DNA of 64,000 nt from contig CAWEPI010000004.1 of NCBI GenBank assembly GCA_963810945.1, positions 1,054,001-1,118,000 of the forward strand. The letters run 5' to 3'. How positions within the stretch are numbered: position 1 is the first letter of the stretch; every line of letters begins with the position of its first letter. Positions 1 to 7,532 of the stretch are shown here, piece after piece. This DNA is from JAOUEA01 sp963810945 (lineage in GTDB: Bacteria > Actinomycetota > UBA4738 > HRBIN12). The notes under the pieces are model-generated. The model was given only the letters and a program-made list of their open reading frames with translations. It was not told the DNA's origin and made no database searches. Position numbers and translations under genes: made by a program.

Positions 1-571
1 TCTCGGTGGGTCCGAGCCGCTCGAGGGCCTCGAGGTGGTCGGGCGTGCCGTAGCCGCGGTTCCGGTCGAACCCGAACGCAGGGTAGCGACGGTGCAGGTT
101 GTCCATGATGCGATCCCGCGTGACCTTCGCGACGATGCTGGCGGCCGCCACGCTGGCGCTCACCACATCGCCCTTCTTCACGGCCAGGGTGGGGAACGGC
201 ATGCGTGGCGGGGCGAACCCGTCCGTGAGCACGTAGTCGGGCTCCGGCTCGAGCTCGCACGCGGCCTTGCGCAGGAGCGCGACGTTGCAACGGTGCAGTC
301 CCCGGCCGTCGATCGCTGCCGGCGTCACGCGCACCACGGCGACCACGGCGCCGTCGTTGATCCGATGGAACGCCTCGCTCCGCTGTTGCGCGGACAGCTG
401 CTTCGAGTCGCGGATCCCTTCGAGGTCGAAGTCCTCGGGCAAGATCACGGCCGCCGCCACCATCGGTCCCGCGAGGGCCCCTCGCCCGGCTTCGTCCACG
501 CCCGCGACGCGCGCGAAGCCCTGCCCGCGCAGGGTCCGCTCGTATCGATCCATCCCACCGCGCGCGCTCAC
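1..571 (-). CDS. rnhB: Ribonuclease HII (3' end cut by window edge)
   Basis: RNase HII cleaves the RNA strand of RNA-DNA hybrids and nicks 5' of single ribonucleotides in duplex DNA. Read on the minus strand the protein has the N-terminal signature AGVDEAGRGALAGP, with the first catalytic Asp and Glu, then a DSKQLS motif, VLTDGF, KKGDVVSASVAAASIVAK and a C-terminal GYGTPDHLEAL. All are typical of type 2 RNase H. About 190 residues are present and the end runs off the window. The GTG at 571 overlaps the lepB stop as GTGA, which fits translational coupling. An in-frame ATG at 553 is an alternative start. Confidence 0.93.
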   Translation of the reverse strand, partial: MSARGGMDRYERTLRGQGFARVAGVDEAGRGALAGPMVAAAVILPEDFDLEGIRDSKQLSAQQRSEAFHRINDGAVVAVVRVTPAAIDGRGLHRCNVALLRKAACELEPEPDYVLTDGFAPPRMPFPTLAVKKGDVVSASVAAASIVAKVTRDRIMDNLHRRYPAFGFDRNRGYGTPDHLEALERLGPTE

Positions 572-1263
572 GAGATCCACCCCACCCGCGAGGGGGGCCA
601 GACGATAACGAACGCCTTCCCGATCACCTTGTCGATCGGCACGTAGCCGAGCCCTCCCTCCGCGGGCGACAGCCTCGAGTCACCGGACTGCAGCGGATTG
701 TCGCCCAACATGAGCAGCATGCCATCCGGAACGGTAGCGGGCGCGAAGGATCGCGTGTCGACGTCGGGATCCAGGAACGGTCGGTCGATCTTCCGCCCGT
801 CCACGTAGAGGACACCACGCCGGATCTCCCAGGTCTCGCCCGGCAACGCCCCCACACGCTTGATGAAGTCGGGGCTCTCGGGCTGCGCGACGCCCACCCC
901 TTCCCCGATCCAATGCAGGAGCCCACCGATGAGCCCGCGACCCGGCCCCGGGACCGGACGGGGGGCCGAGAACACCAGGACGTCGCCGCGGTGGATGTCC
1001 TGCAGGTGCAGGCACACGCGGCAGACGAGGATCCGGTCCCCCGGCACGAGGGTCGGCTCCATCGAGGGCGAGGGGATGAAGAAGGCCTGGACGAGGAAGG
1101 TCTTGATCAGCACCGCCAGGACGAGGGCCGACAGGACGAGGAGGGGGAGCTCACGCCAGGACTTCCCGTTCGCGCCGTCCGGAGGGGACCGGTCGGTCGT
1201 CCTCGACCCGGCTTCGGAGGGATCCTCGTCGGGCGGCGCCGGCTCGGGCGGCCGCTGGGCCAC
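568..1263 (-). CDS. lepB: Signal peptidase I
   Basis: Membrane-bound serine protease that removes signal peptides from secreted proteins. A proline-rich cytoplasmic N-terminus (about 35 residues) precedes one transmembrane segment (about residues 40-60). Then come the catalytic Ser box IPSPSMEPTLVPGDRI (Ser about 67), the catalytic Lys box FIKRVGALPGE (Lys about 135) and the GDNPLQSGDSR box near 190. Length is about 231 residues, usual for a single-span SPase I. The GTG at 1263 is chosen because it lies directly after the rplS stop; an upstream extension would overlap rplS. It is cotranscribed with rplS and rnhB, a common order. Confidence 0.93.
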   Translation of the reverse strand: MAQRPPEPAPPDEDPSEAGSRTTDRSPPDGANGKSWRELPLLVLSALVLAVLIKTFLVQAFFIPSPSMEPTLVPGDRILVCRVCLHLQDIHRGDVLVFSAPRPVPGPGRGLIGGLLHWIGEGVGVAQPESPDFIKRVGALPGETWEIRRGVLYVDGRKIDRPFLDPDVDTRSFAPATVPDGMLLMLGDNPLQSGDSRLSPAEGGLGYVPIDKVIGKAFVIVWPPSRVGWIS

Positions 1264-1267
1264 GTAC

Positions 1268-1843
1268 CTAGGCCTCGGCCGGCTCCTCCGCCGCTTCGGC
1301 GGAAGCCTCGTCCGGGACGGCGTCGTCGGGGATCTCGGCATCGGCCGCAGCCGCGGTCTCGGCTACGGCGGCCCCGTCGCCGTCCTCCGCCGCGACATCC
1401 GCGTCTTCGAGGAGCTCCTCGTCCTCCGGTGCAACGTCGGCCTCGGCCAGCGCCGCGGCATCGGCGGCCGCGGCCTCGAGCGCCGCGAGCTTGGTCTCGT
1501 CGAGACGCCGCTCGCGGATCCGGGCCTTCTTCCCGCGGAGCTCGCGCAGGTAGTACAGCTTGGCCCGGCGCACGGCGCCACGGGAGACGACCTCCAGCTT
1601 GGCGATGGACGGCGAGTGCACCGGGAACGTGCGCTCAACGCCGACGCCGAAGGAGATCTTGCGGACGGTGAAGGTCTCTCGCAGTCCGCCGTTCTGGCGG
1701 CGGATCACGACGCCTTGGAACACCTGCACGCGCTCGCGGTTCCCCTCCACCACACGCACGTGCACCTTGACGGTGTCACCGGGGCGGAACTCGGGGATGT
1801 CGGAGCGGAGGTAGGACTTCTCGATGAGGTCGGTCGTATTCAT
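1268..1843 (-). CDS. rplS: 50S ribosomal protein L19 with a long acidic tail
   Basis: Large-subunit protein at the 30S/50S interface. The L19 core is clear: FRPGDTVKVHVRVVEG, VFQGVVIRRQNGG, FTVRKISFGVGVERTFP and RRAKLYYLRELRGKKARI. The ATG at 1843 (MNTTDLIEKSYLRSD) matches the usual start; an in-frame extension to 1873 is not typical. After about residue 115 there is an extra tail of some 75 residues made almost only of Ala, Glu, Asp and Val. S16 in this window carries a comparable tail. It lies between trmD and lepB as is usual. Confidence 0.95.
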   Translation of the reverse strand: MNTTDLIEKSYLRSDIPEFRPGDTVKVHVRVVEGNRERVQVFQGVVIRRQNGGLRETFTVRKISFGVGVERTFPVHSPSIAKLEVVSRGAVRRAKLYYLRELRGKKARIRERRLDETKLAALEAAAADAAALAEADVAPEDEELLEDADVAAEDGDGAAVAETAAAADAEIPDDAVPDEASAEAAEEPAEA

Positions 1844-1889
1844 GGCAACGGTGAACGAGTGTACCAGCGGCACCGGAGCCGCCCGAGGG

Positions 1890-2573
1890 CTATCCGCCCT
1901 GGTCGGGATCGAGATCGGGCCGGTTGCGGCGGGTCTTGGCGCGGGCCGCCTCGAGCCGCCAGCGCGCGATCTCCGCGTGGTTCCCCGACCGCAGCACGTC
2001 GGGTACGACCATCCCCCGGAACTCGCTCGGCCTCGTGTAGTGAGGATGGTCGAGGAGACCGGGCTCGCTGAACGAATCGCGCTCGTGTGACTCCTCCTTG
2101 CCGATGACGCCGGGAAGCAGCCGCGTCACAGCCTCGATCACCACGAGTGCCGGTAACTCACCCCCGGAGAGCACGTAGTCGCCGATCGAGATCTCTTCGG
2201 CCGGCAGACCCTCCGCGACCCGCTCGTCGACGCCCTCGTACCTCCCGCAGATCAGCGTGAGGTGCGACTCCGTCGCGAGCTCACGGACGATCGCCTGGTC
2301 CAGGCGGCGCCCCGCCGGCGAGAGCAGCAACACCCGGCCACGGTCCGGGTCGAGGGATCCGACCGCCGCGAACACGGGCTCCGGCTTGATGACCATCCCG
2401 GGGCCGCCGCCGAAGGACTCGTCGTCCACCGTGCGGTGCTTGTCGGAGGTCCAATCGCGCAGGTCGTGCAGTCGTATCTCGACGATCCCGGCTGCCACCG
2501 CCCTGCCCAGCAAGCTCTCCCCCAGGGGGCCCTCCAGGATGGCGGGGAAGAGCGTGAACACGTCGATCCGCAC
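1890..2573 (-). CDS. trmD: tRNA (guanine-37-N1) methyltransferase
   Basis: SPOUT-family enzyme that methylates G37 next to the anticodon using SAM, preventing +1 frameshifting. Family marks in order: MRIDVFTLFPAILEGPLG, FGGGPGMVIKPEPVF, LICGRYEGVDERV (the knot region), EISIGDYVLSGGELPALVVI, and the C-terminal HPHYTRPSEFRGMVVPDVL. Length of 227 residues is normal. The GTG start at 2573 sits 6 nt after a TAGCCT box, so the transcript is probably leaderless. This is notable because trmD normally follows rimM in one operon; here a plus-strand cassette separates them. Confidence 0.95.
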   Translation of the reverse strand: MRIDVFTLFPAILEGPLGESLLGRAVAAGIVEIRLHDLRDWTSDKHRTVDDESFGGGPGMVIKPEPVFAAVGSLDPDRGRVLLLSPAGRRLDQAIVRELATESHLTLICGRYEGVDERVAEGLPAEEISIGDYVLSGGELPALVVIEAVTRLLPGVIGKEESHERDSFSEPGLLDHPHYTRPSEFRGMVVPDVLRSGNHAEIARWRLEAARAKTRRNRPDLDPDQGG

Positions 2574-2579
2574 CTGGCG

Positions 2580-2585
2580 AGGCTA
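2580..2585 (-). promoter_or_regulatory. -10 box of a leaderless trmD promoter
   Basis: On the minus strand TAGCCT lies 6 nt before the trmD GTG, with no purine-rich ribosome binding site between them. The same arrangement recurs before many genes in this window. It would let trmD-rplS-lepB-rnhB be transcribed independently of rpsP-khpA-rimM. Confidence 0.5.
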
Positions 2586-2674
2586 GCAGTCGCGGTCACC
2601 GCCTTGACGACGGGCCATGGACGCGGTTGATTGCGCTCGGGCCTAAGGCCGATCCGTGATGAGGGAGGGGGATC

Positions 2675-4858
2675 GTGACCGACCACGATGCGGCGCTGAC
2701 GGCCCCCGGGGGCGGGCCCGACGTGTGGGTGGCCGTGCAGGGGGCCTGCACGCGCACGGCCGGACCGCCGCACTTCGACCTCTGGTCCCGCCTCGGCGAG
2801 CTGCTCGACCCGGCCGCGTTCCGCCCGAAGATCGCCGCCGGCACCGAATGGAAGCGGTTCCCGCTGCGATGGGGGAACGACCACGCGATGGTGGCGAACC
2901 CCGATCGGGACATGCACTACGACCTCGAGCTGTGGGCGGTCGACATCCTCCCGCTCATGGACGGTACCCGGACCGTGTCCGACATCGTGATCGAGCGCCT
3001 GGACGACGCCGGCGGACTCGATCCTGATGCCGTCGTGGAGCTGATCGGCTCGCTGCGCGAGGGCCGGTTCCTCGACCCGCGCCCGGCGAACGTCGAGGCG
3101 GCCCTACAGCACGGTCTCGACCCCTCGCGGACCTCGATCGGCCGTCTCAGGACGTTCGTGAAGACCTTGCGGATCGAGTGGTCGGGGATCGACGCGTTCG
3201 TCACCCGGCTCTACCGCGGCGGGTTCAAGGTCTTCTTCAAGCCGCCCGTCGCGATCGCGGCCGGTCTCGTCACCGTCGCCGGCTTGCTCGCGCTCGCGGC
3301 CACGGTCGGCTCCCATCGGTTCACGCTTGAGACGCGCTCCGCGCCGATCGAGTCGCTCGTCCTCATCTTCCTCAGCCTCACGCTCACCGCCGCGCACGAG
3401 CTCGGGCACGCGCTGGTGGAGATCCACGACGGTCGGAAGATCGGCAGCGCGGGCTTCATGATCTACTTCGGCTCGCCCACGTTCTACGTCGACGCGTCCG
3501 ACGCGATGATGATGGACCGGCCGATGCGGATCCTCCAGTCCGCGGCAGGGTCGGCGGCGGAGCTCTTCCTCTCCGGCATCGCTTCCCTGCTGGTGTTCTT
3601 CTTCCCCGCGTGGGGAGTAGCCGAGTTCCTCTACCGGTTCGCCCTGCTGAACCTCTTCATCATCTTCCTCAACCTCATCCCCCTGCTCGAACTCGACGGG
3701 TACTGGATCTTCTCGGACCTCGTGCAGGTGAAGGACCTGCGCCCGCGCTCGATGGAGTTCGTGCAGCACGACCTGTGGCACAAGGTGCGCGCGCACGAGC
3801 ACGTGAGCCTCCAGGAGTGGGGGCTCACGTTCTACTGCCTGACGGGCATCGTCTTCACGATCGCGTCGTTGTTCGTCTCCTACTTCTTCTGGAAGCAGCT
3901 CTTCGGGGGACTCGTCGAGGGCCTCTGGTCCGGTGGCGTCGTGTCCCGAGTCCTGCTGATCCTGCTGGTGCTGTTCCTCGCAGGACCGCTCATCCGCGGA
4001 GCGTTCGTCCTCGCTCACAACGTCCGGCGGCATGTGCGCCGCATCGTGCGGCGGGCGCGCTTCAAGCGCGAGACCGGCTGGCGCGTCGAGGCCGCCGAGC
4101 TGATCGACGCGCTCCCCGCGTTCGAGGATCTCCCGGAGGAGATCCTCAGCGACCTGGCCGGGCGGGTGACCCTGCGAAGCTTCCTGAGCGGGCAGCCGAT
4201 CTTCCGCCAGGGGGCTCGCGCCGGTGCCTTCTACGTGGTGCGCACGGGGACCGTCTCCATCGAGGCGGAACACCCCGACACGGGCGATACGCAGGTCCTC
4301 AACGAACTCATGCGGGGGGACTCGTTCGGCGAGTTGGGGCTGCTCCAGGCCACGCCCCGCACCGCCACGGCGCGCGCAGCCACCGACGTCGAGGTGTTCG
4401 AGGTGGACAAGGGGACGTTCGACCGCCTGCTCGCGGATGCCATCGACGCCCCCGACTTCGGTCTCACCCTCCAGGCGATGGCGGAGCTCCGGGAGCTGCC
4501 GGCGTTCGGCCACCTCAGCTCCGAGGGTCTCGCGGACGTCCTCGAGCGTGGGAGCTGGGTGACGGCGGCCCCCGGGGAGGCGGTCGTTCGGCAAGGAGAC
4601 GAGGGAGACGCTTTCTACGCGATCCGGTCGGGTCGCGCCGACGTGCTCCGCGACGGCGAGCCGATCGCCACGCTCGGTCCCGGCGACCATTTCGGGGAGA
4701 CGGCGCTGCTCGACGACGCACCCCGCAACGCGACGGTGACGGCGCATACCCCGCTACGCGCGTTCCGCCTCTCGCGCGAGGGGTTCGAGTCGCTCATCGC
4801 GGGGGCGTTCCGACGCAAACTGCTCCTGCCCCCGAGCGACCGCGATATGGAACACTGA
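2675..4858 (+). CDS. PqqD-like / M50 metalloprotease / double cNMP-binding fusion
   Basis: Predicted membrane-embedded zinc protease with a cyclic-nucleotide sensor. Residues about 45-135 resemble a PqqD-type winged helix (DLELWAVDILPLMDGTRTV and following). Several membrane helices follow. The M50 active site is AAHELGHALVEI (His 241, Glu 242, His 245) with a LLELDGYWIF motif (Asp 341) as third ligand region, inside a hydrophobic block reaching about residue 460. Two tandem cNMP-binding domains end the protein, with phosphate-cassette-like GELGLLQATPRTATA and GETALLDDAPRNATV. The GTG start has GAGGGAGG just upstream. Substrate is unknown. It lies in a cassette that ends with a Crp regulator, so cAMP control of proteolysis is a reasonable inference, not shown. 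Confidence 0.8.
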   Translation: MTDHDAALTAPGGGPDVWVAVQGACTRTAGPPHFDLWSRLGELLDPAAFRPKIAAGTEWKRFPLRWGNDHAMVANPDRDMHYDLELWAVDILPLMDGTRTVSDIVIERLDDAGGLDPDAVVELIGSLREGRFLDPRPANVEAALQHGLDPSRTSIGRLRTFVKTLRIEWSGIDAFVTRLYRGGFKVFFKPPVAIAAGLVTVAGLLALAATVGSHRFTLETRSAPIESLVLIFLSLTLTAAHELGHALVEIHDGRKIGSAGFMIYFGSPTFYVDASDAMMMDRPMRILQSAAGSAAELFLSGIASLLVFFFPAWGVAEFLYRFALLNLFIIFLNLIPLLELDGYWIFSDLVQVKDLRPRSMEFVQHDLWHKVRAHEHVSLQEWGLTFYCLTGIVFTIASLFVSYFFWKQLFGGLVEGLWSGGVVSRVLLILLVLFLAGPLIRGAFVLAHNVRRHVRRIVRRARFKRETGWRVEAAELIDALPAFEDLPEEILSDLAGRVTLRSFLSGQPIFRQGARAGAFYVVRTGTVSIEAEHPDTGDTQVLNELMRGDSFGELGLLQATPRTATARAATDVEVFEVDKGTFDRLLADAIDAPDFGLTLQAMAELRELPAFGHLSSEGLADVLERGSWVTAAPGEAVVRQGDEGDAFYAIRSGRADVLRDGEPIATLGPGDHFGETALLDDAPRNATVTAHTPLRAFRLSREGFESLIAGAFRRKLLLPPSDRDMEH

Positions 4859-4885
4859 CGCCCGGACGAACTGGGGAGCGCCGAC

Positions 4886-5098
4886 GTGGATTGCTGGGTC
4901 TGCCGCCGTACCGCCGTGGGGAGCTGCCGCTTCTGCGGTCGAGGCACGTGCGAGGACCATGCGAAGGAGAAGCCCTACATCCTCGAGTTGTTCCGCGGCG
5001 CCCAGGAAACGAAGGCGCTCGTCGTCGAGGACGCGATCTACTGCGGCCGATGCAGGGTGCGCCCGGACCCGATCCCTCTCCCCGAGCTCGATGCGTGA
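4886..5098 (+). CDS. Small Cys-rich, probably zinc-binding protein
   Basis: A 70-residue protein with CxxC pairs at about residues 3-6, 14-17 and 53-56, plus Cys 22 and His 25 (CEDHAKEK). This spacing resembles a small zinc ribbon or B-box-like fold. It begins at GTG 27 nt after the stop of the protease fusion, with GGGGAGCG in front, so it is probably cotranslated with it. No enzyme motif or signal peptide is visible. The function is unknown; a metal-binding partner of the protease is only a guess. Confidence 0.65.
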   Translation: MDCWVCRRTAVGSCRFCGRGTCEDHAKEKPYILELFRGAQETKALVVEDAIYCGRCRVRPDPIPLPELDA

Positions 5099-5106
5099 GC
5101 GGCGGC

Positions 5107-5137
5107 GTGTCACATCGCAACTGTGACACGCGTCACA
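5107..5137. promoter_or_regulatory. CRP-type operator with three half-sites
   Basis: Positions 5122-5137 read TGTGA-N6-TCACA, exactly the consensus form of the E. coli CRP site. A further perfect inverted pair, GTGTCACA at 5107-5114 and TGTGACAC at 5122-5129 with a 7-nt spacer, overlaps it, so three alternating half-sites are present. A TTGACG hexamer follows at 5146-5151. The next genes are the Lys-rich peptide (5273) and a Crp-family regulator (5502) whose recognition helix resembles that of E. coli CRP, so autoregulation is likely. Confidence 0.7.
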
Positions 5138-5272
5138 TCCGACGGTTGACGAACGACACGCAGGGTCCGGTGACGGGAGGCACACGCCACCCCCCCTGCC
5201 CATGGCACCATGCGGACATGGTCATCGAGGGATCCAGAGGGGATCTCCGACCGGGACACAGGAGGTAGGGAG

Positions 5273-5401
5273 ATGGAGAAGCGGATCTCACCGAAGCCGC
5301 CGACAGAGGACACCGCCGCGAAGAAGGCCGCCGGCGTGCAGAAGACCACGGCGAAGAAGGCCAAGAAGGCGAAGAAGGCCAAGCGCACCAAGAAGTACTG
5401 A
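5273..5401 (+). CDS. 42-residue Lys/Ala-rich basic peptide
   Basis: The ATG at 5273 follows a perfect GGAGG at 5261-5265, which argues for real translation even though an in-frame start at 5210 exists. The short N-part (MEKRISPKPPTEDTAAK) is followed by AKK repeats ending in KRTKKY. This resembles the histone H1-like tails on actinobacterial nucleoid proteins, so nucleic-acid binding is likely. A strong hairpin directly follows the stop, and the CRP-type operator lies upstream, suggesting a short, cAMP-controlled transcript. Because a PqqD-like domain is encoded nearby, a peptide substrate role is conceivable but unsupported. Confidence 0.6.
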   Translation: MEKRISPKPPTEDTAAKKAAGVQKTTAKKAKKAKKAKRTKKY

Positions 5402-5420
5402 GCGAACCCCAGTCTCTCCC

Positions 5421-5449
5421 GAAGGGCCCGGCCGCCGGCCGGGCCCTTC
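5421..5449 (+). terminator. Strong hairpin after the Lys-rich gene
   Basis: A perfect 13-bp stem (GAAGGGCCCGGCC at 5421-5433 pairing with 5437-5449) encloses a 3-nt loop. There is no T-run, so it is an L-shaped or weak intrinsic terminator. It stands 19 nt after the stop of the basic peptide and before the Crp gene. Confidence 0.65.
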
Positions 5450-5501
5450 CGTGTGCCCGGGGTGGCGCGGAGACGCCGGTGCGTGCGAGGCTAGCCGCGC
5501 C

Positions 5502-6206
5502 ATGGCGAAGCCGAAGACGCTGACCCCGCTCCAGGGAGCGATGGCGGAGACGGCCTTCCTGCGCGAGGTCAGCCCCGCCGCGATCGTGCGGCTCTCCGCC
5601 CTCGGCACGATCCGCCACTACCGGCGCCGCACCTACCTCTGTCATCAGGGCGAGCCCGCGGACGAGGTCTTCTTCGTGGTGGACGGGCGCATCGAGGCGA
5701 GCTCCGTCACGACGAACGGCTCCAGGGTCTTCCACGCCACGATCGACACCCCGCAGTTCGTGGGCGAGCTGGGGCCCCTCGGGGACCTCCCACGCACGGC
5801 CAGCCTCCTCGCGCTCGAAGACTCCGACATCTGGGTCACGGCCTGCGACGCCTTCATCGACTTCCTGATGTCGGAGCCCTCGGCCTCGCGCGCGGTGATC
5901 ATGGCGCTCGCCCGCCAGGTCCAGGAGCACCAGGGGTTCGTCGACGACCTGCTCTTCCTCGATCTGAAGGGCCGCGTCGCCAAGCGCCTGCTCCAGCTGG
6001 TCACGACCGACCTCGACGCCCTGCCCACCGACGGCGTGCTCGCGCCCGCGGTGACCCAGTCCGACCTCGCGAGCCTGTGCGGCGGGAGCCGAGAGAACGT
6101 GACGAGGATCCTGAAGGAGTTCGAGCGCCGGGGGCTCCTGCAGCGCGAAGGGCACCGGTACCGCCTCGAGAAGGTCTCCGGCTTGGCGAAGATCGCGGAC
6201 CTCTAG
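5502..6206 (+). CDS. Crp/Fnr-family transcription regulator
   Basis: A 234-residue regulator of the CRP fold. The N-terminal cNMP-binding domain contains FVGELGPLGDLPRTASLL, which keeps the Gly-Glu and Arg-Thr/Ser of the cAMP phosphate cassette. There is no N-terminal Cys cluster as in FNR. The C-terminal winged helix has SDLASLCGGSRENVTRILK. Its Arg, Glu and downstream Arg match the three base-contacting residues of E. coli CRP, so the predicted target is TGTGA/TCACA. Such a site occurs at 5122-5137. The ATG at 5502 is used because the upstream extension reads through the hairpin. The stop overlaps that of the convergent rimM at CTAG. Confidence 0.9.
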   Translation: MAKPKTLTPLQGAMAETAFLREVSPAAIVRLSALGTIRHYRRRTYLCHQGEPADEVFFVVDGRIEASSVTTNGSRVFHATIDTPQFVGELGPLGDLPRTASLLALEDSDIWVTACDAFIDFLMSEPSASRAVIMALARQVQEHQGFVDDLLFLDLKGRVAKRLLQLVTTDLDALPTDGVLAPAVTQSDLASLCGGSRENVTRILKEFERRGLLQREGHRYRLEKVSGLAKIADL

Positions 6207-6724
6207 CTCGCCCCGTCCTCCGGCGCGGTGAGCCCGGGAACGTCGCGCACCACGATGCGCCTGCCGGCCACGTCGACCTCCACGATCACGTCCCGCAGCG
6301 CCGGCACCATCGTCTCGACGCCGGCATCGTCGCGCGCCACCCAGAGGTCGTTGGCGGGATTGGGGACGACCTCCGTGACGGTGCCGAGCGCACGGCCCGA
6401 CTCGGTCACGATGGCGCAGCCCTCCAGCTGGAACGGCCAGTACTCGCCCTCGGGCAGGGTCGGGAGCGACGATTCGGGGACGGTCAGCAGCTGGTCCCGC
6501 AGGCGCTCGGCCGACGCCCGGTCCGGCGCCTCGGCGAAGGTGAGGAGCAGGCGCGCCCCGTGCTGATGGGCTCGGGCGATCGTCAGCGTGCGCCCGTCGT
6601 GCAGGTGGAAGGTCTCGCCGACGGCGAACCGGTCGGGGTTGTCGGACCGGACCTCGACGGCGACCTCGCCCTTGAGGCCATGGGCCTTGGTGATCCTGCC
6701 GACGACGATGGTCGGCTCGTCCAC
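6203..6724 (-). CDS. rimM: 16S rRNA processing protein RimM
   Basis: RimM helps late maturation of the 30S head and binds S19. The N-terminal domain has TIVVGRITKAHGLKGEVAVE, the middle has GARLLLTFAEAPDRASAE, and the PRC-barrel part has EYWPFQLEGC, NPANDLWVAR and MVPALRDVIVEVDVAGRRI. At 173 residues it has normal length. The GTG at 6724 is one base after the KH-gene stop; longer versions overlap that gene. Its stop overlaps the stop of the convergent Crp gene, where trmD would normally follow. Confidence 0.93.
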   Translation of the reverse strand: MDEPTIVVGRITKAHGLKGEVAVEVRSDNPDRFAVGETFHLHDGRTLTIARAHQHGARLLLTFAEAPDRASAERLRDQLLTVPESSLPTLPEGEYWPFQLEGCAIVTESGRALGTVTEVVPNPANDLWVARDDAGVETMVPALRDVIVEVDVAGRRIVVRDVPGLTAPEDGAS

Positions 6725-6725
6725 G

Positions 6726-6956
6726 TCAGTCGACGAAGTCGACGATGGCCCCGGCGTCCTGTCTGGATGCCGCCGCCCGCACGACGGTCCTGATGGCCTT
6801 GGCGGTGCGCCCGCCCTTGCCGATGACCTTGCCCATGTCACCGGGGCCGACCTCGACCGCGTAGCGGAAGCCCCTGGCGTCCTCGGTCTCGTTCACGCGG
6901 ACCGCGTCGGGATCGTCCACCAGCTCGCAGACGAGGAACTCGACGAGTTCCCGCAC
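6726..6956 (-). CDS. khpA: KH-domain RNA-binding protein KhpA
   Basis: A 76-residue single KH domain with the nucleic-acid-binding loop MGKVIGKGGRTAKAI. Found between rpsP and rimM across Gram-positive bacteria, where it acts with KhpB in RNA regulation and ribosome maturation. The GTG start lies 1 nt after the rpsP stop. Length and content match the family. Confidence 0.93.
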   Translation of the reverse strand: MRELVEFLVCELVDDPDAVRVNETEDARGFRYAVEVGPGDMGKVIGKGGRTAKAIRTVVRAAASRQDAGAIVDFVD

Positions 6957-6957
6957 C

Positions 6958-7506
6958 TCAGGCCTCCGTGGCCTCGGCGGGCGCTGCGTCCTCGACGACC
7001 GCCACGTCGACCGCCTCCTCGACGGGCGTGGGCTCGGAGGGCGTGGGTTCGACGGGCGTCGGCTCTGCGGCCTCGACCTCGGCGACCTCCACGTCGACGA
7101 CCTCGACCTCGGCCACCTCGGGGGGCGCCTCCGGAGGCGCCTCGGCGGCGGTCGCTGCCTCGGCGGCCTTCGCGGCGGCCTTCTTCGAGAGCTTCGGCTT
7201 CGCGGGCTTCTCGCCCTTCTGAGGGACGAGCTTGGCGGCGGAGGGCCGCTCCGCCACGAACTTGTCCCAGATCCCGGTCTTCACCATGAGGTTGCGCACC
7301 TGGCTCGAAGGCTGCGCCCCGACGCGGAGCCAATGCAGCGCGCGCTCCTCGTCGATCTCGATGAGGCTGGGGTCCTCGAGCGGGTGATACTTGCCGATGT
7401 TCTCGATGAAGCGGCCGTCGCGGGGACTCCGCTGATCGGCCACCACGACGCGATAGAAGGGCCGCTTGTTCGCGCCCATCCGCCGCAGCCGGATCCTCGT
7501 CGCCAT
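6958..7506 (-). CDS. rpsP: 30S ribosomal protein S16 with a long acidic tail
   Basis: The S16 core is clear: MATRIRLRRMGANKRPFYR, VVADQRSPRDGRFIENIG, YHPLEDPSLIEIDEERAL and WLRVGAQPS. After about residue 95 there is a Lys/Ala stretch and then roughly 65 residues rich in Ala, Glu, Val and Pro, including a repeated PTPVEPTPSEPTPVE. Total length is 182 residues against about 80-140 usually. The tail resembles that of L19. It lies downstream of ffh and leads khpA-rimM. Confidence 0.95.
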   Translation of the reverse strand: MATRIRLRRMGANKRPFYRVVVADQRSPRDGRFIENIGKYHPLEDPSLIEIDEERALHWLRVGAQPSSQVRNLMVKTGIWDKFVAERPSAAKLVPQKGEKPAKPKLSKKAAAKAAEAATAAEAPPEAPPEVAEVEVVDVEVAEVEAAEPTPVEPTPSEPTPVEEAVDVAVVEDAAPAEATEA

Positions 7507-7532
7507 GCCTTCAGTCCTTCTCGTCTCGTCGT

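Noticed and set aside
2641..2655. GGCCT-A-AGGCC palindrome before the protease fusion gene as an operator
   Set aside because: The arms are only 5 bp and GC-rich; such short palindromes are common by chance here and no second copy was noticed.
7000..7250. S16 tail as a separate gene or a frame error
   Set aside because: The frame is continuous from a perfect S16 start to a stop one base before khpA, and L19 has a similar tail.
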